Positions 54,449 through 64,000 of a stretch of DNA of 64,000 nt are shown here, piece by piece. A program made the position numbers and the translations under genes. This stretch comes from Arabidopsis thaliana (lineage: Eukaryota > Streptophyta > Magnoliopsida > Brassicales > Brassicaceae), in NCBI RefSeq assembly GCF_000001735.4, contig NC_003071.7:9417151-9481150 (forward strand), in the 5' to 3' direction. How positions within the stretch are numbered: position 1 is the first letter of the stretch; every line of letters starts with the position of its first letter. The notes below the pieces were generated by a model. That model had not been told where the DNA came from and ran no database searches. It saw only the letters and a program-made list of their open reading frames with translations.

Positions 54449-57400
54449 ATGGCGGAAGCAAGACGATTCAGCCCAGTTCATGAATTAGGTGAAGTGAAAG
54501 TTTTCTTCTTTCTGTAGTATTTGAGATATTTTTGTTTGCGTGGGTCAAATCAAATCTTTATCCGATCTATTTGGTGTGAGTATTGGTATATAGTCATCAA
54601 AGTTTCAATCTTTATCTATTGGAATCTATTCAAAAGGGCATTTTTATCCATTATTGGTGTGAGTGATGATTTGTTCTTGTTGAAAGTATATTTTATCTGA
54701 ATATTCATCACTTACTTATTAGTTTACTTATCCAAGTTGATAACGAATCTATTCTAAATCATGTTCATCATTTTTAGTGGGTTACTTTTTACTTCTTTAC
54801 TCTTTAAGTTTCTATGCATAATTTATGATTGTTATAGGCAGCTAAGAATATCTTGGGAAATTTAGTATCGTGTGTTGGTTATACTTTAATTAGCTGCTTC
54901 TTGTGAGGAAGTTGACTTTTTAGCTACTACATCAGAAGGTACTATAGTGTCTCTTAAAAGCTTTCTTGATGAATGATATCTTCTTAGTTGTACTAATTTT
55001 TGTGTGTCTTCTGATTGCAATAATTGTTGTCCACAGATGTTGGACAAATACTCTCAGAAGCACGACATCGATGGCTTCGTCCTCCTGAAATCTGTGAAAT
55101 TTTACAGAATTACCAAAGATTTCAAATTTCTACTGAGCCACCTACTACACCATCAAGTACAGCTAAAGTTTTTCATAAACATTCAGTGTAGAATGGAACT
55201 TAAAAGTTCTAAGACTGATGTTCATGGTAAATCTCTTCCTCTTTTCAGGTGGGTCTGTTTTTATGTTTGATCGAAAGGTGCTCAGATACTTCAGGAAAGA
55301 CGGTCACAATTGGAGGAAGAAAAAAGATGGAAAGACTGTGAAGGAAGCTCATGAGAGGTTGAAGGTAGTATATAAAATATGTTTCGTTTACTAAGTAGTT
55401 CTGTGAGAAGTATGGTCAATAGAGGAGCACCTTGTGATTCTTTGTGCCTATTAGTGATTTCTCTTGCTCGTGAATCTCTATGCAGGCGGGAAGCGTTGAT
55501 GTTCTACATTGTTACTATGCGCATGGACAGGACAATGAAAACTTTCAAAGACGCAGTTACTGGTTGCTTCAGGAGTAAGTTTATTATAGCTTATAACTTT
55601 TACATCATTTGTTTGTGATCTTAAACTATTATGATAGATTCAACATGAAGTATAATACAAAATAGCTAATATGTCTTCGAAGCTAACAAGCACAACACCT
55701 TTACTAATTCTCTTGTTCTTTTTTTCTGTTGGTGACTAATGCAGAGAACTTTCCCACATAGTTTTTGTTCACTACCTCGAAGTTAAGGTTAGACCCATCC
55801 TATTATTTGCTAATTTCTCTGCCTCACTAGTTTTCTTTTCAAGGAAGTTGACATTCTGAGAGTGAAATTTGTAAATGAATCAGGGTAGTAGAGTTTCTAC
55901 TTCTTTTAACCGGATGCAAAGGACTGAAGACGCGGCTCGGTCTCCTCAAGAAACTGGGGACGCCTTGACCAGTGAACATGATGGTTATGCTTCTTGCAGC
56001 TTCAATCAAAATGATCATAGCAATCATTCACAAACTACTGACTCAGCAAGTGTCAATGGTTTTCACTCTCCAGAACTTGAAGATGCTGAATCAGGTGCTT
56101 CTTCTTTCACAACTACCTATTGAGGATTCCTTACTTAATTGGTCTCTTATCTTATACATATTACATACATTCATTCTGCAGCATACAATCAGCATGGAAG
56201 TTCCACAGCTTACTCTCATCAAGAACTTCAGCAGCCTGCAACAGGAGGAAACCTTACTGGTTTTGATCCTTACTATCAAATCTCTTTGACGCGTAAGTTC
56301 ATGGTTACCTGGTTTTACGTTCCTTTTTTCCCTATCCAGTAAAAGAATAAGTTCCAAATATCCATCTGATACCTCCAACCGGCATATGATTTCTTACCTT
56401 TTTAACAGCCAGGGATAGTTATCAAAAAGAGCTTCGCACAATCCCCGTAACTGATTCTTCAATTATGGTAGACAAAAGCAAAACTATCAACAGTCCTGGA
56501 GTAACAAATGGGTTAAAAAACAGAAAATCCATTGATTCCCAAACCTGGGAAGAGATTCTGGGAAATTGTGGTTCTGGAGTTGAAGCCTTACCTTTGCAGC
56601 CTAACAGTGAGCATGAAGTGCTGGACCAAATACTCGAAAGCTCTTTTACAATGCAAGATTTTGCTAGTCTACAAGAGTCCATGGTCAAAAGCCAGGTATA
56701 CACAATTCTGATGGTATCTGGCTCAATTTCTGCATTCCTCTTCCTCAGCTGTGCTGCTTAGTGTTTTCTATGTATTCTTTGAGTATCTGAATACTCTTTC
56801 GTTTCAAACTTCTGCAGAATCAGGAGTTAAATTCAGGACTTACATCTGATCGTACCGTGTGGTTCCAAGGACAAGGTTAACACTGCACTCAGCTTATTTT
56901 GATAAAAGTTTGGAATTTATTTGTCTTTAAAAGCTAACCGTCAATTTTTTTTTTTGTATCAACTGCAGATATGGAGCTAAATGCTATAAGCAATCTAGCT
57001 TCGAATGAAAAAGCTCCATATCTATCTACGATGAAACAACATCTGTTACACGGTGCATTGGGCGAAGAAGGTCTGAAAAAGATGGACAGTTTCAATCGCT
57101 GGATGAGCAAAGAACTTGGAGATGTTGGTGTTATAGCTGATGCAAACGAGTCCTTTACTCAATCAAGTTCAAGAACCTACTGGGAAGAAGTTGAGAGTGA
57201 GGATGGGTCCAATGGTCACAACTCTAGGAGGGACATGGATGGATATGTTATGAGTCCTTCCCTCTCAAAGGAACAGCTCTTTAGCATCAATGACTTCTCT
57301 CCAAGCTGGGCTTATGTGGGTTGTGAAGTGGTGGTAAGCACTGTTGATCAATTTATCTTCTCGGGGAGTCATAAGATAGGTTTGTGCTTATTTGTTTTTG

Positions 57401-59322
57401 CAAATTTTTAGGTTTTTGTCACTGGAAAATTCTTAAAGACTCGGGAGGAGACTGAAATTGGCGAGTGGTCTTGCATGTTTGGGCAAACAGAAGTTCCAGC
57501 AGATGTTATATCTAATGGTATTCTCCAATGTGTTGCTCCTATGCATGAGGCTGGAAGAGTTCCCTTTTATGTAACATGTTCCAACAGATTGGCATGCAGT
57601 GAAGTGCGTGAATTCGAGTATAAGGTTGCCGAGTCTCAAGTTTTTGATAGAGAAGCAGATGATGAGTCTACTATTGACATTCTTGAGGCAAGATTTGTTA
57701 AACTGTTGTGCTCGAAATCTGAAAATACAAGCCCTGTTTCTGGGAATGACAGTGATTTGTCACAATTGAGCGAGAAGATTAGTTTACTACTTTTCGAGAA
57801 CGATGACCAGTTGGATCAGATGCTCATGAATGAAATCTCCCAAGAAAATATGAAAAACAACCTTTTGCAGGAATTTCTGAAAGAAAGCTTACACTCATGG
57901 CTTTTACAAAAGATAGCAGAAGGTGGAAAAGGTCCAAGTGTTTTGGATGAAGGTGGCCAAGGTGTATTACATTTTGCAGCTTCTCTTGGTTACAACTGGG
58001 CCTTAGAACCAACAATAATCGCTGGTGTAAGCGTTGATTTTCGCGATGTAAATGGTTGGACCGCACTTCATTGGGCAGCTTTCTTTGGCAGGTGAGTAAC
58101 TTCTAGAAAATGTTCAGTAGTTCATCTTCTTTTTCTTTGATTTTTGTATTTGAAACAAAGGTATTTTCATATTCAGGGAGAGGATAATTGGTTCACTCAT
58201 AGCTCTTGGTGCTGCTCCTGGAACTTTAACTGACCCAAATCCAGATTTCCCATCAGGAAGCACACCTTCTGATCTAGCCTATGCTAATGGTCACAAAGGA
58301 ATTGCTGGTTATCTCTCAGAATATGCCTTAAGAGCTCATGTTTCTTTGCTCAGTCTAAATGATAAAAATGCCGAAACTGTTGAGATGGCTCCTAGCCCAT
58401 CCAGCTCATCATTGACAGACTCGTTGACAGCTGTACGTAACGCTACTCAGGCAGCAGCTCGGATTCATCAGGTTTTCAGGGCTCAGTCTTTCCAGAAGAA
58501 GCAACTAAAAGAATTTGGAGATAAAAAGCTTGGAATGTCGGAGGAGCGTGCTCTTTCGATGCTTGCTCCTAAAACACACAAATCAGGAAGGGCACATAGT
58601 GATGATTCCGTGCAAGCCGCTGCTATTCGGATTCAGAACAAGTTCCGAGGTTACAAGGGAAGAAAAGACTATTTGATTACCAGACAAAGAATCATCAAAA
58701 TACAGGTGCATAAATGTTTTGATAAAACCAAACTAAAGGTCTTGATTCGTTTAATGTATGTCATATTCATAACGGTTTTTAACTGGCAATGGTGCAGGCT
58801 CATGTGAGAGGTTATCAGTTTAGGAAAAACTACAGAAAGATAATTTGGTCAGTGGGGGTATTAGAGAAGGTGATATTACGTTGGAGACGGAAAGGAGCTG
58901 GTTTGCGCGGGTTTAAGTCAGAAGCACTTGTTGAGAAGATGCAAGACGGAACAGAGAAAGAAGAAGATGATGATTTTTTCAAACAAGGAAGAAAGCAAAC
59001 AGAGGATAGGCTACAAAAAGCTCTTGCAAGAGTGAAATCCATGGTTCAATATCCTGAAGCTAGAGATCAATACCGTAGATTGCTAAATGTTGTCAACGAC
59101 ATCCAAGAAAGCAAGGTAATTATACTAATACACTAACCTTAATCTCCTTAGAATCAATAAAACTAAACAATCTTGATTCTTGGTTTATAGGTTGAAAAAG
59201 CTCTTGAAAATTCAGAAGCAACTTGTTTTGATGATGATGATGATCTGATAGATATTGAAGCATTGTTGGAAGATGATGACACATTGATGTTGCCTATGTC
59301 CTCATCTTTGTGGACCAGTTAA
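54449..59322 (+). CDS. CAMTA3: calmodulin-binding transcription activator 3 (signal responsive 1)
   Basis: A Ca2+/calmodulin-regulated transcription factor binding CGCG-type boxes; in A. thaliana it represses salicylate immunity and activates cold genes such as CBF2. Fourteen exons: 54449-54488, 55037-55156, 55249-55364, 55486-55574, 55745-55787, 55884-56094, 56182-56292, 56409-56695, 56818-56875, 56969-57333, 57412-58091, 58177-58705, 58798-59115 and 59191-59322; 1032 aa, all introns GT-AG. Domains: CG-1 DNA binding (about 20-135, LRPPEICEIL, GSVFMFDRKVLRYFRKDG), a disordered middle, TIG (about 475-555, CEVVVFVTGKF), ankyrin repeats (about 655-765, VLHFAASLGYNWAL, GWTALHWAAFFGR), IQ motifs (about 810-905, AAAIRIQNKFRGYKGRKDY, VQAHVRGYQFRKNY) overlapping the calmodulin-binding helix (KVILRWRRKGAGLRGF). 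The tail is acidic. No lesion seen. Confidence 0.96.
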
Positions 59323-59582
59323 ATCACTCTCAAGCTTTGTTGTGATATTGTGTCACAGTATTATTGACTCATTAAACTTGTAAATTCTTGTGTAATCACT
59401 CTTCTCATATACTGTAACTGCATTCATGACTCTAATTTAAATGATATATATTTGAAACATAAATCAAACTTATGTAACCAAATAGTAATCTTGTCATTAA
59501 AACTGTACATGGTTATGTTCTTCGAAGAGAGAGTAAGAGAGGAGAGGTTATGTTCTTGTCAAATGACTAAAAGCTTTTTTCT
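59323..59582. other. shared 3' region of convergent CAMTA3 and UBP4
   Basis: Only 260 bases separate the two stop codons, so the 3' UTRs are likely to be adjacent or overlapping. Confidence 0.6.
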
Positions 59583-61675
59583 CTATCTTGTTCCGAGGCT
59601 CTCGTATAACAAGATGTAGCCATGATCAGTATTACTTGAGTACTCTTGCGATGAACCGAAGAATGTTTGAACAGCAGATTCTTCAATTATTTCGACACTC
59701 TCATCATCAAAGAAGAGCCAGTGGTTATGGGATTTCACGAGGCTAACATAATGACCGTGGTTAGGTCCACTTCCGACATGAACCACGACTGCAAAGAGAG
59801 AGTACTCAATGTCCACATATTCATCCACTGTGTTGCTGAGTTTCAGTTCCAGAGGGAAGACGACTCTGTACGATAGCTTCTTGTAGCGGCCCAACTGTTC
59901 CATGTATTTGAACCGTTTCAGATGTATAACTAAGATGTGTGGCGGTTTCTTAATCTTCATTCTCTTCTGCGCTTCTTGTAAACTGCACAAAATAGCATTA
60001 AGGATCAAGGAAAGTTAGGAATTAAAGAATGAAAAGCGAAGGGTGCGGATTAAGAAATAGCAGTTTCATACCTGCAGCATTTGTCACAGAAAAACTTGTC
60101 TTCTGCATGTAGAGTCTCTGTGGAGCTGAAGTTTTTCAAACAGCTAGTTATCGAACTGTTCTGTTCAATATCAAGGCTCAGGTCTAGGAAAGTTTCATCT
60201 CTTGCTGTTACTGTCTCACACCGTAGACACCTTGTCTCGTTGGTAAGTATACCCTGTAATGAGTTTACACATGCTAAGTCACTTGAAATAACTGGAAAAA
60301 CTTTATAATATGTGCTGTTTGCTCTTGTGATTGGGTTTGGTTTGGGGACAAGGAAGGAATTTAAGCTTATCCTGAAATGTTATTGATGCTTACTGCGCAT
60401 CTATACTAAATGCAGCTATAAGTCGATGACCAAATACATTTTCCACATAACTAATCTGGTATCTAAATGAGGCCCAAAATGCAGTGATCGTGTCTTAGAA
60501 AAAAGATGAGCTATTTAATAAAAGCACCTAACCTGAAAAATCTTGTGCACCCAAGTAACAATTGGCTCTTTATGAACACCATTTGCCAGGGGAGCTTTCA
60601 GTACATTTGCAATCTTTTCAGGAGATGATGAAGTTTCATTGTCTGCTTTTGTGGCTTGTGTCTCTTTCTCTAAGATCTCAACAAGTTCATTTAGCAAATA
60701 ATTCAGGAACTCATGTGCATCCTGCATGAGATAGTAACACAATTTACTCTACAGACATATATACTTTTCTTACAATTTGACTATCCTCATATAAGAAGAA
60801 TACACAGAATACCTGATGCATATAACTCCGGAAAAGCTCATTCTGTTTCTTCAACCTTTGCACAAAGCGCTTCGGAGCGATAACTCCTGTTTTCTTCTTC
60901 TGGGAACTTATCTATGGGAAAAGGAGCAATAAAATTAGCTTCTTTGAAAAAGTGAAGACATTAGCGATTATTGATGAACATTAAGCAAACATGTTCACAA
61001 ATCTGCAAAGCCATAGTTTCAACAGTGGCTAAGTAAAACAAAACCAGCATGTGTAAGAATAACCAAGCCATATAGACTTGTCAATTAAATGTTTCACCAG
61101 TCAAAACTTGTTTTGCTGTCGTAGTAGAACATATCCATCCATCAAAAGATACACAGACTAAAACCTAAACATAAGTCTTTGAAGTACAAAAATAACCTGC
61201 GAAAATAAGTCAGCCAAGCAGGTCAAGAGATTCTCCTCAGCATCAGCTTTATTATTTGCATAATGTTCAAGCAATTGTTCACGAAAGGGAGCACAAAAAT
61301 AAAGAGCCTGCAAAAGAGAAAGGTTCATCAAACAAATTAGTCTATGGATGAAACTTGTTCAACTCCTGGAGACTTGTGCACAAACATAGAATGCAAAACA
61401 GACCTAAGATCAACAACCCAGTCCTGCCATAAGCTACCACATCTATAAAACCTTTTAAGAACTGATACACACTCTACATTTACTTAAAAATGAAACCTTT
61501 TGTCAATAAATCTAATTCCAAAAGCAAAACGACATGGAAACTGAAATGAGGACTCGACCTGCAAAACACTGTTACAGTAACAAGTGTTGCCGAAATTTTC
61601 GAAACCGAAGTATCGTTCTCCTTCCGGGAACTGGTCGCCGAGAGCTTTCTCGAGTTTGGACCCCGCCGCGCCCAT
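59583..61675 (-). CDS. UBP4: ubiquitin-specific protease 4
   Basis: A cysteine deubiquitinase of the USP family, reported nuclear in A. thaliana; with its paralogue UBP3 it is needed for pollen development. Exons (minus): 61675-61559, 61307-61197, 60911-60813, 60721-60533, 60253-60072 and 59982-59583, giving 365 aa. Cys box: [13 protein letters not shown] with nucleophile Cys32. Asp-rich [14 protein letters not shown] follows. Two CxxC pairs (RCLRC and FFCDKC) form the USP zinc ribbon. His box: [23 protein letters not shown] with His near 310. The N-terminus MGAAGSK has a Gly2 that could be myristoylated. The protein is close to the minimal USP domain without extra modules. Convergent with CAMTA3. 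Confidence 0.93.
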
Positions 61676-62945
61676 CAGCCCTAGCCTCCGTAACACCGTT
61701 AATTTCGTTCCGATTCACACAGAAGATTCTCAGATTTCGAAAGTGTTGAAATTGGCGAAGAAGAAGAAGAAGAAGATCGATACTGAAATTTCTGTTCCTC
61801 GCGAATAATAATAAATTAATGGAACTTGTGTTTGACTATTTTAAAAGGAAAGATTAATATGATAATTAAATAAATTATCCTCTATTTTTCTGTATTTAGC
61901 GATTTTTTTACATCAAAACTATGAATTAAACTCATTTTATTTTTGAAATTAAATAAGTTTGGCTTGTATGAAGTTTATAAAATGAATTGAAATTTGGAAG
62001 TTAGATAAAAGTCAATTTTCTTTCATGTCAATGCTTCAAGAAATATATAATTTCATCTAGCTCTAAGTTAATAATTATGCATATATATATATATATATAT
62101 ATATTACAAGAAAAATATGTGTTGGAGAATGCCAAGTCTTAAGATTGACTTGACTAACCTTAATTTATCTACTTAGTTTTACCTTTTTTTAAACCATATT
62201 TTTGTCTTCAAGTTTTTTTTTTTTCACCAATCTTCAAGTGTTTTGGATTGTAATGTTATGGAATAATAATAAACTTTTCATAACCACAGCTAAATAAAAC
62301 AAGATGACCAAAAAACAAAGACCATTAAAACTATCTAATTCTGTGATAGGGATTTTAAGAGAGAGCGAAATGTCAATTATTCTTTGGATGTCGCTATTCT
62401 GCGGTATTATTCTTTGACATTTTTCTTAAAACGATCACAAAAGAAAATCAAGAACATGTATGGCTAAATACCATTTTTATTTTATTCTTGTATTCGCGTG
62501 AGTGAGATCAATTTGTGTGTATGTTACTATGTTTAGTTACGCTGTAATTAATTTGAATAGTTTAATAGATCACTAAGATGAGTAAGGGCTAAAGAAGATT
62601 AATATTACTACTACTTTCAATCTGCAAATGGTCTTCTCTTCAACTTTGAGAGAGCGTCACGAGAATGTTGTTGTTCATATTGTTTTTCGTTCAATGTATT
62701 TTTTGTCAACCAAAGTATTTGACAATTAAAATTCAATCCAGACGGTTTGATTTTTGAACATTTCACGTGATATCTTTTGGTAATGAATTCAGAGGAGAAG
62801 CCAGCGAACCGCACGTCCGTACATGCCTATATATAGTAAGGTCATTAGCCACACGTACCTACTCATCAGAGAAGAAGTAGAACTCAAAAGGTTCCAAGAA
62901 AATATTAACAAAGCAAACTACATTTTAAGATCACTTTCTAATTTT
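61676..62945. other. intergenic
   Basis: The UBP4 leader, then AT-rich DNA with a (TA)n run at about 62079-62103. No gene supported. Confidence 0.4.
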
Positions 62946-63290
62946 ATGGGTTCGATGGAGGCTTTAGCGATGGCGGGAGTGGATTATCAAGAATGGGGAC
63001 TTAGTATTGAGGAGTGGGAGCTTCAAGAATCCGTAGTTCCGCTCCATTTGCTTGCTGATGATTTTAAAGAAGAAGAACAAGAAGAAGATCATCAAGACAA
63101 TGATGATGATGATAGAGTTTTAGATGGCTTAGCGGTTAAACAATCTGTCACTCGTGACATTAGAGCTTCGGTTGGGAAATTTATTGAGCAATCTATGTCA
63201 CATATGATTGTTCACCTCAAACAGCTTAAGTTCTTAACACTTCTTCTTGAGAACTTTTTGTTTACCCATGTTCTTGATTTTCTTTTGTAA
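62946..63290 (+). CDS. small acidic protein of unknown function
   Basis: Single open frame, 114 aa from MGSMEALAMAG. An N-terminal motif WGLSIEEWELQESVVPLHLLAD is followed by an acidic run (EEEQEEDHQDNDDDD, about 42-56) and then KQSVTRDIRASVGKFIEQ. I recall related small plant proteins with a WGL-x-E-E motif but no assigned role. The same frame stays open upstream to 62823 (ATG there, MPIYSK), but the added 41 residues look like leader sequence. The last 20 residues (LTLLLENFLFTHVLDFLL) are hydrophobic and could be a membrane helix or read-through into an intron. Confidence 0.55.
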   Translation: MGSMEALAMAGVDYQEWGLSIEEWELQESVVPLHLLADDFKEEEQEEDHQDNDDDDRVLDGLAVKQSVTRDIRASVGKFIEQSMSHMIVHLKQLKFLTLLLENFLFTHVLDFLL

Positions 63291-64000
63291 TCGTTTTAAG
63301 AAGTCTTTTTTTTTTGGGTCAACCAGTTTAAGAATAAGAGGTTTTGTTTTCATAAAAAGAGCGAATTAATTAACACAATGCAAGTATTTTATTTTCTCAT
63401 CGCAGAAAAATGTATTGTAAGTACTTGTATTCAGTTTTGATAAATTATATAGATCTAGCATTATTTGTTCTATCAGAAAGATCAAAATTAGTACCAAAGA
63501 ACAAAAGAAATATCGAATTGGAATCTGACATCTCTTTCAATAACTTAAGAAAAAAAAAAGATCAAAGCAAACTCGAATTATCAACCATATTATATACTCT
63601 GTTATATAATTTTACAAAAATATGTTGACTCTTAAAATTGGGTTCTATTTAAGATGAGGGCCAAATTAGGTTTTACTTATCATAAATTACATAAAACACA
63701 CAAAAAATGTATTCGTTTTTAATAAAAAAAAAATTCTAAGAAAGATATGTATCTTAAATTAGTATGGGGAGATCATTAAACTATCCTAATTACAAGTATT
63801 TGGTGACTATGTTCTGAATGATCACATACATATGTTAATGTTTGTTATATGCATTCATGTTTATCGTTTATGTAAGAGCGCAAAAGGGGAAAGTCTTGTT
63901 TTCACGTTCCATCTTTCAAATGAAAGGATAAAAACAAAAAAACATTTTGTATCTTTAAAGTTCACGAGAATCTTGATGTTGTTACGGTTTGACCAATAAA
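63291..64000. other. intergenic, right edge
   Basis: 3' flank of the small acidic gene and AT-rich DNA. Nothing else recognised. Confidence 0.4.

Overview
The window is nuclear DNA of a Brassicaceae plant and fits Arabidopsis thaliana chromosome 2. It is AT-rich, the genes have many short GT-AG introns, and the noncoding DNA carries Emigrant, Helitron and hAT-like elements. The gene order (EME1B, PLAT2, TPPE, an A-6 DREB factor, FabZ, MIPS2, the plastid aspartate/prephenate aminotransferase, ALKBH2, RABH1D, CAMTA3/SR1, UBP4) matches, from memory, the At2g22140-At2g22320 block. Spliced models built by hand give the full protein lengths I remember for TPPE (354 aa), FabZ (220), MIPS2 (510), the aminotransferase (475), ALKBH2 (314), CAMTA3 (1032) and UBP4 (365). 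No database search was possible.

Layout. 1-1.4 kb: 5' part of EME1B on the minus strand, running off the left edge. 3-8.4 kb: a cluster of small or decaying genes, namely two tandem secreted prolamin-like cysteine-rich genes, a 5'-truncated MATH-domain pseudogene and a truncated papain-family gene. 9.9-12.7 kb: PLAT2 and an LEA_2/NHL-type membrane protein. 13-16.5 kb: repeats (a TTA-flanked MITE, a short Helitron with both termini). 16.7-19.3 kb: TPPE. 19.6-26.2 kb: gene-free, with a nested TIR-element insertion. 26.3-27.1 kb: intronless AP2/ERF gene. 28.1-28.6 kb: hAT-like MITE. 29.36-32.24 kb: 5'-truncated, internally deleted LINE with poly(A) tail and target-site duplication. 32.66-37.2 kb: tRNA-Ile(AAU), FabZ, and MIPS2 with three upstream G-boxes. 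37.98-39.38 kb: Emigrant-type MITE interrupted by a Helitron-like insert. 40.9-43.1 kb: aminotransferase. 44.2-48.1 kb: ALKBH2 and a DUF4057-like gene that share their first three exons. 48.4 kb: tRNA-Arg(ACG). 49.4-52.2 kb: RABH1D and a 69-aa FLZ-type zinc-finger gene. 54.4-61.7 kb: CAMTA3 and UBP4, convergent. 62.9-63.3 kb: a small acidic protein.

The genes are independent plant transcription units, not an operon. They cover DNA repair (EME1B, ALKBH2), plastid fatty-acid and aromatic amino-acid synthesis, sugar and inositol metabolism (TPPE, MIPS2), calcium-regulated transcription (CAMTA3), Golgi traffic and deubiquitination. The most unusual structure is the ALKBH2/DUF4057 pair: the 5' exons and introns of one gene have been duplicated in front of the catalytic exons of the other, giving a chimeric reading frame. 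The nested transposon at 23.4-24.0 kb is notable because a second copy of its host repeat in the same window preserves the empty insertion site.
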